A DNA stretch of 64,000 nucleotides from Bacteroides sp. M10 (GCF_014334015.1 NZ_CP060488.1:2934501-2998500), one strand, 5' to 3'; shown: positions 35,969-46,228, counted from the stretch's first letter. A program made the numbers and translations. The notes: generated from the sequence alone by a model not told the origin.

Positions 35969-38244
35969 GGTATATGTGTTTTATAATTAGGCTTGTCAGT
36001 CATCCTGATTTCCATGGTTCCACCGTTTACAATATCCTGATGGTTGAAGAATGGAGTTTCCAAAGACTTGCCGTTCAGTGATATGCTTTCAATGTATTTA
36101 TTCTTTTTAGAGTTGTTCTTTGCTATAATACTGAATGTCTTACCTTCGGGTAGATTGATCACTGCTTTATCGAATGCAGGACGCCCGATAGAATATACCG
36201 GTTTTCCGGGACATACCTGATAGAATCCCATAGAATTGAGTATGTACCATGCAGACATCTGACCGCAATCCTCATTACCGGATAGCCCGTCTACGCTGTT
36301 TGCATACTGGCTACGATAAACACTATCCACTAATTCTTGGGTTCTCCATGGACGATTTACGTAATTGTACAGATGGATCACATGGTGGCTCGGTTCGTTG
36401 CCATGTGCATATTGACCGATAAGTCCGCTGATATCTGACGATGTTGTTTCACCTTCGAGTGATGAATCAGCCGTAAACAGCGAATCGAGTTTCTGAACAA
36501 ATGCATCCTCGCCACCCATCAGGTTGACCAGTCCTTCTACATCATGAGGTACAAACCAAGTCCATTGCCAGGCTGTTCCTTCACAATAATCATCGTTACG
36601 ATGAGTTGATGCACGCGGATTGAATGGGGTGCGCCATTCACCTTTGGAATCAAGTCCACGCATGAAGCGGGTTGATTTGTCGAAATAGAATTCGTATGCT
36701 TTGGCAAAACGTTCGTATTTGGCTTTGGACTCAAAATCATTCATAGCTTCTGCGAAAATAGAAATACACCAGTCGTCATACGCATATTCCAAGGCTTTTG
36801 CTACGGATTCATTTTCGCGGTCGCAGGGAATATAACCAATGGCATTCTTATAATATTTCGCTTTTGGCATGAGGTGAGGCAGTACCAGGTCTGGGCATTT
36901 GATACCGGTGGTGTCATATTCGGCGGCACGCAGACAGGCTTTATAGGCTTCTTTAGCATCAAAGTTGCGATATCCTTTCATATAGGCATCCACGATGACT
37001 GGAACGGCATGATATCCAATCATAGTGCCGGTATAATTGGATGCTAGATCCCACATCGGGTATATTCCACCTTCCTGGTGTTTCTTTATCAGTGAATTGA
37101 TAAATTGATTGTTCAAATCGGGGGCAATAATCGTCATTAACGGGTGCAATGCACGGAAAGTGTCCCACAGTGAGAATACTGTATACACAGGATTGACTGT
37201 ATCTCCCTGATGCACTTCGAGATCCATTCCTAAATAACGTCCGTCTGCATCACTAAATAGATTCGGACTGATTCCCGTATGGTAAAGAGCGGTGTAAAAG
37301 ATCGTTTTATCTTCCTTGTCGGAAGTGGTGATATCTATTTTCGACAGATATTGATTCCATGCTTGGCGTGCATCTTTGCGTACTTTATCGAAATCCCATC
37401 CGGGAATTTCTGATTCAACATTCTTGCGTGCACCTGCTATATCGACAGCAGAAACGCCTACTTTCACAAGCACTTGTTCGTTCTTCTTCGTATCGAAATG
37501 CAATAGCGCTTTGCAGACGGGAAGCCGTTTGCCGTCGTCCATGGTAATGGAATCCGTAATCAATGTATAAGAGAACGGTTTAGAGAATTTGGCATAGAAA
37601 TTAATATATTGGTCGAAAGCCCAATAAGTCGTTTTCTTATGTCCGCAGATTTCTGTGTCACTGATTACTTCGATTTCCATTTCTGAGTTAGTCTGTCGTT
37701 GCAGGCTGTAATCCAAATCGATGATAAAACCGGATTCCAAATTTTCGGGGAAAGTATAACGGTGGATAGCACCACGTTTAGTTGCTGATATTTCAGCTTT
37801 TACCTGATAAGTATCCAGAAAAACGGAATAATATCCTGGTTCTGCTACCTCATTCTCGTGAGAGAAAGAAGAAGCATAGACCAGTGTCTGGCTTTGGGGA
37901 TCAGTAGTTAGATATTGCTGTTTTCCAACAGTAGGCATCAACAGCACATCCCCGTAGTCGCAACAACCTGTGCCGCTGACGTGTGTATGCGAGAAACCAT
38001 TGATGGTGGAGTCTGCGTAATAATAACCAGAGCAGGCATCCCAACCATCAATCCGGGTGTCCGGACTGGGCTGAATCATACCGTGGGGAACTACTGCTCC
38101 GGGGAAAGTATGTCCATGTCCACCGGTACCGATGAAAGGGTTGACGTAAGCACTATAGTCTTTTACATTAGTGGGGGCTGTACAGGAGCTAAGTGTGAAT
38201 AAACCTCCTAAACATCCTACTGTTAGGAATGTTTTTAATTTCAT
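35965..38244 (-). CDS. GH92 alpha-mannosidase (lipoprotein)
   Basis: 759 residues with lipobox LSSC (Cys21). The family start DYSAYVNPFIGTGGHGHTFPG, the acid Glu in the YCEGTAWQWTW motif and the GNEDCGQMSAWYI motif with its Asp base are all present. GH92 enzymes are inverting exo-alpha-mannosidases. The mature start and the lipid anchor differ from the upstream paralogue, suggesting a different position in the envelope. It corresponds by order to BT3991. Linkage preference cannot be assigned from sequence alone. It is encoded 36 bp after the FecR gene. Confidence 0.93.
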   Translation of the reverse strand: MKLKTFLTVGCLGGLFTLSSCTAPTNVKDYSAYVNPFIGTGGHGHTFPGAVVPHGMIQPSPDTRIDGWDACSGYYYADSTINGFSHTHVSGTGCCDYGDVLLMPTVGKQQYLTTDPQSQTLVYASSFSHENEVAEPGYYSVFLDTYQVKAEISATKRGAIHRYTFPENLESGFIIDLDYSLQRQTNSEMEIEVISDTEICGHKKTTYWAFDQYINFYAKFSKPFSYTLITDSITMDDGKRLPVCKALLHFDTKKNEQVLVKVGVSAVDIAGARKNVESEIPGWDFDKVRKDARQAWNQYLSKIDITTSDKEDKTIFYTALYHTGISPNLFSDADGRYLGMDLEVHQGDTVNPVYTVFSLWDTFRALHPLMTIIAPDLNNQFINSLIKKHQEGGIYPMWDLASNYTGTMIGYHAVPVIVDAYMKGYRNFDAKEAYKACLRAAEYDTTGIKCPDLVLPHLMPKAKYYKNAIGYIPCDRENESVAKALEYAYDDWCISIFAEAMNDFESKAKYERFAKAYEFYFDKSTRFMRGLDSKGEWRTPFNPRASTHRNDDYCEGTAWQWTWFVPHDVEGLVNLMGGEDAFVQKLDSLFTADSSLEGETTSSDISGLIGQYAHGNEPSHHVIHLYNYVNRPWRTQELVDSVYRSQYANSVDGLSGNEDCGQMSAWYILNSMGFYQVCPGKPVYSIGRPAFDKAVINLPEGKTFSIIAKNNSKKNKYIESISLNGKSLETPFFNHQDIVNGGTMEIRMTDKPNYKTHIP

Positions 38245-38288
38245 GGTATTAATAGCTTTTAGATTTTACTCGGTCCATCTTTTATCTC

Positions 38289-39281
38289 TTATTTGGGAGA
38301 AATAAAGATGTTGTTTCCGACAATTTTATAATCAATAGGTATCGAGTTTTGTAATGATTTCAAAACAGATTCGATGTTTGACTTCTTTTTCAACACGCCG
38401 GAGTAAGTTTTATCCGCTTGAATGTCAGGAGACAGAATGATTTTAACATCATAGAAACGTTCCAATGCTTTAGTGATAGTGAAGATATCTGCTTTCTGGA
38501 ATGGAATCAGATTGTCATGCCAGACAGCATCCAGTTTGGCATCCACCTGTTTCACGGTCAATCGTCCGTTATTTTTGTTTAGTTCAGCACGTTGTCCGGG
38601 GGCGAGGATAATCTGTCCCTCTTCCTTGTTACCTTTTACTTCAATCTCTCCTTCAATTAGAGTCGCTTCCGCAATCCGGCAACGTTTGTCCGATTTGAAG
38701 TTGAATGTAGTTCCCAATACGCGTACACGCATAGCATCGCTCTGGACGATGAATGGCTTATGGCGATTTTTGGTAACCTCAAAATAAGCTTCTCCTTCCA
38801 GATAGACATTACGCTCCTTCTCTGAGAACTCATGCGGATATTTTAAAGTTGATGCGTTGTTCAGCCACACTTTACTTCCATCAGGCAAGACTATTTCTTT
38901 TACGATGCCTTCATTGGCCACTGCGACCATCATTTGTTGGTTGTTTCCGTTTTGATAAAACCAATATCCGGCTCCACCACCAATGACCAACATTACAGCA
39001 ATAACTGCAGCATATTTCATCCAACGATGCATACTAAGTATTTTACTCTGTTTGCTCTTCTCTTCGTCCAACTTTTTATAAAGCAGTTTTTCTGCACGAA
39101 GTATTCGCTGCTCGTTAGCATACTGGTCGAATTTACCGAGATGATAAATTTCTTCCATACGAAAGAGCTGACGGGCATTTTCTTCCGATTCCTTCATCCA
39201 GGCATTCACCTCGATAAGCTCTTCTTCAGAACATTGTCCTGTCAGATATCTGTTTATTATTTCTTCACTCAGATTACTCAT
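38289..39281 (-). CDS. FecR-type anti-sigma factor
   Basis: 330 residues from the ATG at 39281, chosen because AAGGA lies upstream of it; upstream Met codons would add 6 or 11 residues. A cytoplasmic sigma-binding segment (about 1-75), one membrane helix (about 83-103), a FecR domain (about 120-215, IVLPDGSKVWLNNASTLKYP) and a C-terminal DUF4974/STN-like domain (about 250-325) occur in order. It holds the ECF sigma factor inactive until the SusC STN domain reports substrate. It lies 52 bp downstream of the sigma gene. Confidence 0.92.
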   Translation of the reverse strand: MSNLSEEIINRYLTGQCSEEELIEVNAWMKESEENARQLFRMEEIYHLGKFDQYANEQRILRAEKLLYKKLDEEKSKQSKILSMHRWMKYAAVIAVMLVIGGGAGYWFYQNGNNQQMMVAVANEGIVKEIVLPDGSKVWLNNASTLKYPHEFSEKERNVYLEGEAYFEVTKNRHKPFIVQSDAMRVRVLGTTFNFKSDKRCRIAEATLIEGEIEVKGNKEEGQIILAPGQRAELNKNNGRLTVKQVDAKLDAVWHDNLIPFQKADIFTITKALERFYDVKIILSPDIQADKTYSGVLKKKSNIESVLKSLQNSIPIDYKIVGNNIFISPK

Positions 39282-39333
39282 TTTCTTTTCCTTCATATTA
39301 GTAATACAATTCAAAACACAAAAACACTTATCG

Positions 39334-39888
39334 CTATCTCCATAAAAATAAGAAAAGAATCGTCCAAAGAGGATTGAGGCGGTCTCGTAAGTACTTTAAA
39401 GCCTTGTACATATGAGCTTCTACGGTACGGGGTGAAACACCGAGAATATCGGCTATCTCTTTGTTTTTCATATCGTGCAGATAGCTTAGTTTGAAAACTT
39501 CTTTGCATTTGTCCGGAAGTTCATTAATCGCATCGTGGATTTCTTTGCGGAGTTCCCTGTCTTCAATTCTTCGGATTACCTCATTATTGTCCGGTTGATA
39601 AAATTCAGTACGCCTTTGGTTGATTTCTTCCATGGCGGCACAGTAGCCGTCTTCCACATTGCGGTGTTTTAAGACATTTAGGGCGCGGGTATAGACTGCA
39701 CGATAGAGAAAGGCTTGGATTTGTTCGCCTATTTCTATATTGTCTTTCCGTTTCCATAATTCCACAAATACATCTTGTACCACGTCTTCAGCCTCTTCTT
39801 CTCCTACCAGGCGGGTAGCATAGAAGATCAGATTAGGATAGTATCTGCGAAATAAGCTTTTGTAGGTTACATCGAAGTTCTCATTCAT
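39334..39888 (-). CDS. ECF-type RNA polymerase sigma-70 factor
   Basis: 184 residues. Region 2 (about 10-80) has the EEAEDVVQDVFVELWKRKD segment. Region 4 (about 125-175) has INELPDKCKEVFKLSYLHDM, then KEIADILGVSPRTVEAHM, a clear helix-turn-helix. It is a Bacteroidetes-type ECF sigma paired with the FecR protein, expected to drive the SusC arm and possibly its own operon. It sits 26 bp downstream of the GH92 gene at 39914. It matches the BT3993 position. Confidence 0.94.
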   Translation of the reverse strand: MNENFDVTYKSLFRRYYPNLIFYATRLVGEEEAEDVVQDVFVELWKRKDNIEIGEQIQAFLYRAVYTRALNVLKHRNVEDGYCAAMEEINQRRTEFYQPDNNEVIRRIEDRELRKEIHDAINELPDKCKEVFKLSYLHDMKNKEIADILGVSPRTVEAHMYKALKYLRDRLNPLWTILFLFLWR

Positions 39889-39913
39889 TCTCTCTGACTA
39901 GTTTAGGTGGATT

Positions 39914-42151
39914 TTAAGGATTTCTCTCTTTGAAAGTGCCTCCGGATATTTTGGGAGCATTACCCATTTCAAATTCGACAGTCGCTCCACTCATGATTTG
40001 CTCATGGGTGATATAAGTTTTGTCATACGGCTGTCCGTTAACTTTAATAGATTGGATATAGATATTTTCTTTATTGACTTTGGGAGCGAGTACGGTAAAG
40101 GTCTTTCCATTAGACAGATGGAGCTGTATTTCAGGGAACAACGGAGTTCCTATTTCATATTTACCGCTGACAGGATTTACGGGATAGAATCCCATAGCAC
40201 TGAATACATACCATGCTGACATTTGTCCGCAGTCTTCGTTGCCGCAGAGACCGGCTGGTTCATTCTTGTAAAGTTCGTTCATAACTTTGGCTACATATTC
40301 TTGTGTGCGATTTTCCTGTCCTATGGCGTTGAATAGATAAATAACGTGATGGCTCGGTTCATTACCATGCGCATATTGTCCTATCATACCTGTGCTGAAG
40401 ATAGGTAGCTCATCATCTGCTGCCGGATGGTAGGTAAACATGCTATCCAGTTTTTCGGCAAAGCGGTTTTTACCTCCTACAAGGTCGATCAGCCCGTTAA
40501 TATTATGCTGTACAGACCAAAAATATTGCCATCCGTTGCTTTCGCAGATGTGCGGTGTATAGTCATCGGCTTTGAAATCCTTGATAAAGACGCCTTTGTC
40601 GTCACGTGGCTGCATGAAAGAAGTGGCGGGATTATAGACATTCTTGTAGTTTTGAGAACGTTTGTAAAATTCGTCTGCGATGTCTTGCTTACCCATCTTC
40701 TTTGCCATTTCGGCAATACAGTAATCATCGAAAGCATATTCCAGAGTTTTGGATAACGACCAGTTTTCTGCGTTGTAGTGGTCTGTTACATTGTAAGGTA
40801 TGTATCCTAGTTTTTTGTAGAGTCCGATACCGCGATAATTATCCAGATTGGCTGTTGCTATGCAAGCATCGAGGGCTTTCTTAGCATCAAAGTTACCGAT
40901 TCCTTTCAGATAGGCATCTACAATGACAGGGACAGCATGATAACCGATCATCATATCTGTTTCACTTCCATAGAAGTTCCATACAGGTAGACGTCCGTTC
41001 TGTTCGTAAAAAGCAATGAAAGATTTCACCATGTCGTTAACACGTTCCGGCTCGGTGTAGGTAAAGAGGGGATGGGCGGCACGGTACGTATCCCATAAGG
41101 AGAAAGTACTGTAATTTACCCAACCGTCGGCCTGGTGCACTTTCTTATCGGGGCCGTAGTAAGCTCCGTCTACATCACTGTAAATAGTAGGAGCAATCAT
41201 TGAGTGATAGAGAGCAGTGTAGAAATTAACTTTATCATTCTCGTTATCCCCTTTTATTTCAATCTTTCCGAGTTGATGGTTCCAGTTTGCTTTCGTTTCG
41301 GCCAGGTATTTGTCGAAGTCGTTTTCGGGGACTTCTGCTTGCAGGTTCTTCGCTGCGCCTTCCATGCTGACACCGGAAATAGCAGTGTTTACTAGTATCT
41401 GTTCATCCTTTTGAGTGTTGAAATCGAAACGGGCGATCACCGCAGTGCCGATGCGTTTATTATCTTTGATGATAGCGGTAGTGTCCAACTCCATTTTCTC
41501 AAAAGGTTTGGAGAAGCGGGTGCGGAAATAGATATGCTGGTCGCGCGCCCAGCCGTCAGAGAAACGGTAACCTTGAATAGTGACGGAGTCTACGACTTCG
41601 ATATGAGAATCGTTGGTGAAATCCCAGTTCATGGCTTTCTTCAGATTTAAGATGATGGCAGATTGGGCTTCCGGGAATGTATAACGTTGGATACCACAAC
41701 GCTCGGTGGCGGTCAGTTCAACGTTGATGTTGTAATCAGTCAGACGTACTTGATAGTAACCGGCATGGGCACTTTCATCTTTATGGGAAAATTTAGAGTG
41801 GATGCCAAGTGGAGCTTCCGCTTCCTTGTAGGGAAGGGTGACAGGCATGAAAGAAATGTCATACAAATCTCCTGCTCCGGTGCCGGAGAGATGTGTGTGG
41901 CTGAAGCCGGCGATAGTGCTATCCGGATAGAAATAACCGGAGATACGATCCCATCCGGGAAGTCCGTTATCCGGGCTAAGTTGTACCATGCCAAAAGGAG
42001 CTTGGGCACCAGGATAGGTATTTCCGGTGAAGTCGGTTCCGATAAATGGATTTACATAAGATGTGTAATCTATTTCGTGTTTTTCTTGCGTAGGGGTACA
42101 AGAAATGAGCATGCAGGTTAACAGCAGGCATAGATAAGCAGGTGTTCTCAT
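39914..42151 (-). CDS. GH92 alpha-mannosidase (lipoprotein)
   Basis: 745 residues with lipobox LISC (Cys18). It starts DYTSYVNPFIGTDFTGNTYPG and contains the HICESNGWQYFW acid motif and the CGNEDCGQMSAWYV motif. It is the first gene of the minus-strand arm, upstream of the ECF sigma and FecR genes and at the BT3994 position. A TACCTTTG -7 box lies on the minus strand at 42221-42228, so a vegetative promoter can give basal expression of the enzyme and the regulators. Specificity among alpha-1,2, 1,3 and 1,6 linkages is not readable. Confidence 0.93.
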   Translation of the reverse strand: MRTPAYLCLLLTCMLISCTPTQEKHEIDYTSYVNPFIGTDFTGNTYPGAQAPFGMVQLSPDNGLPGWDRISGYFYPDSTIAGFSHTHLSGTGAGDLYDISFMPVTLPYKEAEAPLGIHSKFSHKDESAHAGYYQVRLTDYNINVELTATERCGIQRYTFPEAQSAIILNLKKAMNWDFTNDSHIEVVDSVTIQGYRFSDGWARDQHIYFRTRFSKPFEKMELDTTAIIKDNKRIGTAVIARFDFNTQKDEQILVNTAISGVSMEGAAKNLQAEVPENDFDKYLAETKANWNHQLGKIEIKGDNENDKVNFYTALYHSMIAPTIYSDVDGAYYGPDKKVHQADGWVNYSTFSLWDTYRAAHPLFTYTEPERVNDMVKSFIAFYEQNGRLPVWNFYGSETDMMIGYHAVPVIVDAYLKGIGNFDAKKALDACIATANLDNYRGIGLYKKLGYIPYNVTDHYNAENWSLSKTLEYAFDDYCIAEMAKKMGKQDIADEFYKRSQNYKNVYNPATSFMQPRDDKGVFIKDFKADDYTPHICESNGWQYFWSVQHNINGLIDLVGGKNRFAEKLDSMFTYHPAADDELPIFSTGMIGQYAHGNEPSHHVIYLFNAIGQENRTQEYVAKVMNELYKNEPAGLCGNEDCGQMSAWYVFSAMGFYPVNPVSGKYEIGTPLFPEIQLHLSNGKTFTVLAPKVNKENIYIQSIKVNGQPYDKTYITHEQIMSGATVEFEMGNAPKISGGTFKERNP

Positions 42152-42220
42152 TGCTTTTTAGGTATTAGTGATTACTTATTTTATTTATTTGAAGGATAAG
42201 AAAAATAATTAATCAGGTCA

Positions 42221-42228
42221 CAAAGGTA
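42221..42228 (-). promoter_or_regulatory. Candidate -7 box of the GH92/ECF arm
   Basis: TACCTTTG on the minus strand fits TAnnTTTG and lies 69 bp before the GH92 ATG. An imperfect TTGT is present near the -33 position. Confidence 0.4.
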
Positions 42229-42330
42229 GAAAAAAACTGTGACAAGCCTAAATTATAGGCTTAATATTTTTTAAGAGAGACAAATAGACTTCTACATCCG
42301 GTCAATATTCCTCGACGGCAGATAACGTGT

Positions 42331-42390
42331 TCCCCGGTGCCGCAGGGTTGTTTCATCGGTGCCGGACGAGGTGCTCATCGGTGCCGCGAT
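42331..42390. repeat. 22-bp-period GGTGCC array
   Basis: CGGTGCCG occurs at 42335, 42357 and 42379, exactly 22 bp apart, with TCATCGGTGCCG shared by units two and three. On the minus strand the core reads CGGCACCG, related to TGGCAC of the array at 32238. It lies between the divergently placed ends of the GH92 promoter region and alaS 3' end. A single CGGTGCCG also occurs at 11869-11876. Confidence 0.7.
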
Positions 42391-42401
42391 TTGTATAATA
42401 T

Positions 42402-42473
42402 TTAGGCGCGGATTACACAGATCACACGGATTTTTATTCTTTAAACCGTGAAATCCGCGTAATCCGCGCCTAA
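42402..42473. repeat. Intergenic inverted-repeat element
   Basis: Perfect 14-bp arms, TTAGGCGCGGATTA (42402-42415) and its complement (42460-42473), enclose a second CGGATTT/AAATCCG pair. The 72-bp element could fold as a long stem. It directly follows the 22-bp array and lies 60 bp downstream of the alaS stop. I recall similar GGCGCGGATTA elements scattered in Bacteroides genomes; it may act as the alaS terminator. Confidence 0.65.
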
Positions 42474-42533
42474 TTTTAAATCTTTATGTAAAGCGAGCCT
42501 GTTATCTTTTTATCAAGCCCTTTTTATTTACTT

Positions 42534-45152
42534 TTAGATTCCTGCTAGTTCCAGTACTTTTTCAACAGCTGCCGGTAGTCCGTCAGTGTTCTTACCTCCA
42601 GCGGTTGCGAAGTGAGGCTGGCCACCGCCACCACCTTGAATCAACTTGGCAGCTTCTTTCACCAGATTACCGGCTTTCAGACCACCCGCAACCAGGTTGT
42701 CGCTAAGCATGACTGTCAGCATCGGTTTTCCATTGTCTATACTTCCGGCAACGAAGAACAGGTTTTCTGTAATCTCACCACGAAGTTGGAAAGCGATATT
42801 CTTCACTACTTCTGCCGGTAGCGGAGCACAGAACTTAACCACTTTGATGCCGTGAATTTCCTGTATATTCTTCAACAGTCTTTCCTTCAGAGCTGCTTCT
42901 TTTTCTTTCATGAAGTCTTCTACCTGCTTCTTCAATCCTGCATTTTCATCCAGATATTTGCGGATTGCAATACCCAAATCAGGAGCATTGTTGAAAAGAG
43001 CTTTCAAATCACTAAGTGTATCTTGCACTGTATCCAGCAATTCTTCTACACGCGCTCCGGTGTAAGCTTCAATACGACGAACACCGGCAGCAACTGAACT
43101 TTCCGACATGATTTTCACCATACCGATATTTCCGGTTGCAGCTACGTGTGTACCTCCACAGAATTCAATAGAAGAACCGAACTGGATCACACGTACTTTG
43201 TCGCCATACTTCTCACCAAAGAGAGCGATAGCCCCCAACTCTTTAGCTTCCTCGATAGGAATGTTGCGGTATTCTTTCAAAGGAATATTGGCACGAACTC
43301 TTGCATTGACAATATGCTCTACTTTACGGATTTCCTCATCGGTCACTTTCTGGAAGTGAGAGAAGTCAAAACGCAATGAGTCCGGTGTAACCAATGAACC
43401 TTTCTGTTCGATGTGTTCACCCAGCACTTCACGTAAAGCGGCATCCAACAAGTGAGTCGCCGAGTGATTGGCTGCGCAAGCGGCACGTTTGTCAGTGTCT
43501 ACACAAGCCATCATCGGAGCTTCCGGATGTTCGGGCAACTTTTTGGTAATATGTATCGGAAGATTATTTTCTTTCTTGGTATCGATCACTTCAATCGTTT
43601 CGAATTCGCTTACCAATACACCGGTATCACCGACCTGACCACCACTTTCTGCATAGAATGGAGTATAGTCAAGTACAATCTGATACAATGTTTGGTTCTT
43701 TTGTTTGATCTGACGATAACGAAGGATAGAAGCTTCGTATTCAGTGTAATCGTAACCAACGAATTCGGTCGTTCCTTCTTTCAGTATAATCCAGTCACCA
43801 GTCTCGATAGCGGCAGCATTACGTGCACGCTGTTTCTGTTGCTGCATTTCTTCATTGAACTCTTCAATGTTGACAGTCATTTCGTTTTCACGGAGAATCA
43901 GTTCTGTCAAGTCGAGTGGGAAACCGAATGTATCATATAAAGTAAAGGCATCCTTACCGCTGATTTCTGTTTTTCCGCTGGCTTTGGTATCTTCCATGGT
44001 CTTATCCAGTAAGCGGATACCTGTTTCCAGTGTGCGGAGGAATGATTCTTCTTCTTCCTTGATTACTTTTTCAATCAGTGTTTTTTGTGCAACCAGTTCA
44101 GGATAAGCTTCTCCCATGTTATCAATCAATACAGGAAGCAACTTATACATAAATGCCTGTTTTTGTCCAAGGAAAGTATATCCGTAACGAACAGCACGGC
44201 GAAGGATACGGCGGATCACATAACCAGCTTTCGCGTTAGAAGGCAACTGACCGTCTGTGATAGAGAATGCAATAGTACGGATATGGTCGGCAATTACACG
44301 CATGGCGATGTCCTGCTGCTTATCTTTTCCGTATTCTGTACCCGACATAGCTGCAATAGCTTTCAGCATTGGCTGGAATACGTCTGTATCGTAGTTGGAT
44401 GTTTTTCCTTGTAAAGCCATACAAAGACGTTCGAATCCCATACCGGTGTCAATAACCTTTGCAGGAAGCGGCTCAAGGCTGCCATCTGCTTTGCGGTTGT
44501 ATTGCATGAATACGAGATTCCAGATTTCAATTACCTGCGGATGATCGTGGTTCACGAGGTCACGACCGGAGATCTTGGCACGTTCTTCAGCAGGACGAAG
44601 GTCGATGTGGATTTCGGAACAAGGTCCGCATGGTCCTGTATCACCCATTTCCCAGAAGTTATCGTGTTTGTTACCGTTAATGATGTGATCCTTTGGCAAG
44701 AACTGTTCCCAATAAGAAGCAGCTTCGTCGTCACGGCTCAATCCTTCTTCGGGACTTCCTTCAAATACGGTTGCATAGAGATATTCCGGATTCAGTTTCA
44801 AAACTTCTACCAGATATTCCCACGCCCAGCTGATTGCTTCTTTCTTGAAGTAATCGCCAAACGACCAGTTACCAAGCATTTCAAACATGGTGTGGTGGTA
44901 CGTGTCGTGTCCCACTTCTTCCAAGTCATTATGCTTTCCGCTAACGCGCAAACATTTCTGCGAGTCCGCGACTCTTTGGTATTTCGCCGGGTGGTTACCC
45001 AAAATAATATCTTTAAACTGGTTCATCCCCGCGTTCGTAAACATCAGGGTAGGGTCATCTTTAATCACCATCGGAGCCGAGGGGACGATGTGGTGTCCTT
45101 TCGACTCAAAGAAATTCTTGAATGAATCTCTGATCTCTTTTGCAGTCAACAT
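42534..45152 (-). CDS. alaS: Alanyl-tRNA synthetase
   Basis: 872 residues, full length. The class II catalytic core (about 1-240) begins [17 protein letters not shown] and contains [12 protein letters not shown]. The editing domain has the [12 protein letters not shown] motif (zinc ligands) and [14 protein letters not shown]. The C-terminal domain ends in [14 protein letters not shown]. It charges tRNA-Ala with alanine and clears mischarged Ser and Gly. It is divergent from the M23 peptidase gene; a TATCTTTG -7 box is at 45201-45208 on the minus strand. Confidence 0.97.
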   Translation of the reverse strand: MLTAKEIRDSFKNFFESKGHHIVPSAPMVIKDDPTLMFTNAGMNQFKDIILGNHPAKYQRVADSQKCLRVSGKHNDLEEVGHDTYHHTMFEMLGNWSFGDYFKKEAISWAWEYLVEVLKLNPEYLYATVFEGSPEEGLSRDDEAASYWEQFLPKDHIINGNKHDNFWEMGDTGPCGPCSEIHIDLRPAEERAKISGRDLVNHDHPQVIEIWNLVFMQYNRKADGSLEPLPAKVIDTGMGFERLCMALQGKTSNYDTDVFQPMLKAIAAMSGTEYGKDKQQDIAMRVIADHIRTIAFSITDGQLPSNAKAGYVIRRILRRAVRYGYTFLGQKQAFMYKLLPVLIDNMGEAYPELVAQKTLIEKVIKEEEESFLRTLETGIRLLDKTMEDTKASGKTEISGKDAFTLYDTFGFPLDLTELILRENEMTVNIEEFNEEMQQQKQRARNAAAIETGDWIILKEGTTEFVGYDYTEYEASILRYRQIKQKNQTLYQIVLDYTPFYAESGGQVGDTGVLVSEFETIEVIDTKKENNLPIHITKKLPEHPEAPMMACVDTDKRAACAANHSATHLLDAALREVLGEHIEQKGSLVTPDSLRFDFSHFQKVTDEEIRKVEHIVNARVRANIPLKEYRNIPIEEAKELGAIALFGEKYGDKVRVIQFGSSIEFCGGTHVAATGNIGMVKIMSESSVAAGVRRIEAYTGARVEELLDTVQDTLSDLKALFNNAPDLGIAIRKYLDENAGLKKQVEDFMKEKEAALKERLLKNIQEIHGIKVVKFCAPLPAEVVKNIAFQLRGEITENLFFVAGSIDNGKPMLTVMLSDNLVAGGLKAGNLVKEAAKLIQGGGGGQPHFATAGGKNTDGLPAAVEKVLELAGI

Positions 45153-45200
45153 ATTCTTCTATATATCTATCGTTGAGGTTAATATTCTCAAAAAACAGTG

Positions 45201-45228
45201 CAAAGATAGCTTGTTTTTATTACTTTTG
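45201..45228. promoter_or_regulatory. Divergent -7 boxes of alaS and the M23 peptidase gene
   Basis: TATCTTTG on the minus strand (45201-45208, for alaS) and TACTTTTG on the plus strand (45221-45228, for the peptidase) are 12 bp apart. Their -33 regions must overlap each other's start sites. Neither has a perfect TTTG element. Confidence 0.45.
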
Positions 45229-45259
45229 CCGTATTAACAAGCGAAATATTTCCAAAAAG

Positions 45260-46228
45260 ATGCGCAAAGTATACTACATCTATAATTCACAGACCCAGAC
45301 TTATGATCGAATTTACCCTACCGTACGGCAGCGTGCGCTTAGTATCCTGCGCCGGCTTTTCTATGGAATGGGGTTGGGAGCAGGTTGCTTTATTGTATTG
45401 CTTCTGATTTTTGGCTCTCCATCGGAGAAAGAATTAAGAATCGAAAACAGCCGTCTTTTGGCACAGTATAATGTACTTTCCCGTCGTCTGGACGACGCTA
45501 TGGGAGTACTTCAGGATATCCAGCAGCGTGACGATAATTTGTACCGGGTGATTTTGCAGGCCGATCCTGTTTCTCCGGCTATCCGCCAAGCTGGTTATGG
45601 CGGGACGAACCGTTACGAAGAACTGATGGATTTGGCGAATTCTAAGTTGGTAGTGAATACGACTCAAAAACTGGATGTGCTCTCCAAAAGACTGTATATT
45701 CAGTCGAAATCTTTCGACGATGTGATTGATATGTGTAAGAACCACGATGAGATGTTGAAATGTATTCCGGCTATCCAGCCTATTTCGAATAAAGATCTTC
45801 GTCAGACAGCATCCGGTTATGGTACACGTATTGACCCTATTTACGGTACGACAAAGTTCCATGCAGGTATGGACTTCTCTGCTCATCCGGGAACAGATGT
45901 ATATGCTACCGGAAACGGAACTGTAGTAAAAGTAGGATGGGAGACTGGATATGGGAATACCATCGAAATCGATCATGGTTTCGGATATCTCACTCGATAT
46001 GCTCACTTGCAAGGATTTAATACGAAAGTCGGAAAGAAAGTGGTACGTGGTGAGATTATCGGAAAAGTGGGTAGTACAGGAAAGAGTACCGGTCCGCATT
46101 TGCATTACGAAGTGCATGTGAAAGGACAGGTCGTGAATCCGGTCAATTATTATTTCATGGACTTGAGTGCCGAAGATTATGAAAAGATGATTCAGTTGGC
46201 AGCCAATCATGGTAAAGTATTCGATTAA
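45260..46228 (+). CDS. M23 family (LytM-type) metallopeptidase
   Basis: 322 residues from the ATG at 45260; the longer frame upstream would run through the promoter. One membrane helix (about 35-55) anchors the protein, a coiled-coil segment (about 60-100) follows, and the C-terminal M23 domain (about 195-305) has HAGMDFSAHPGTDVYATGNG with the zinc-binding His and Asp, plus the GPHLHYEVH motif with the remaining His ligands. It cuts peptidoglycan cross-links or activates amidases in the periplasm. The MerR gene follows after 20 bp and is probably cotranscribed. Confidence 0.93.
   Translation: MRKVYYIYNSQTQTYDRIYPTVRQRALSILRRLFYGMGLGAGCFIVLLLIFGSPSEKELRIENSRLLAQYNVLSRRLDDAMGVLQDIQQRDDNLYRVILQADPVSPAIRQAGYGGTNRYEELMDLANSKLVVNTTQKLDVLSKRLYIQSKSFDDVIDMCKNHDEMLKCIPAIQPISNKDLRQTASGYGTRIDPIYGTTKFHAGMDFSAHPGTDVYATGNGTVVKVGWETGYGNTIEIDHGFGYLTRYAHLQGFNTKVGKKVVRGEIIGKVGSTGKSTGPHLHYEVHVKGQVVNPVNYYFMDLSAEDYEKMIQLAANHGKVFD

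Noticed and set aside
44502..45125. Long open frame on the plus strand inside alaS
   Set aside because: It is antisense to a complete alanyl-tRNA synthetase with all motifs and has no recognisable protein features.
45434..46210. Open frame of 258 codons opposite the M23 peptidase
   Set aside because: The plus-strand frame has the M23 zinc motifs; the antisense frame has none.
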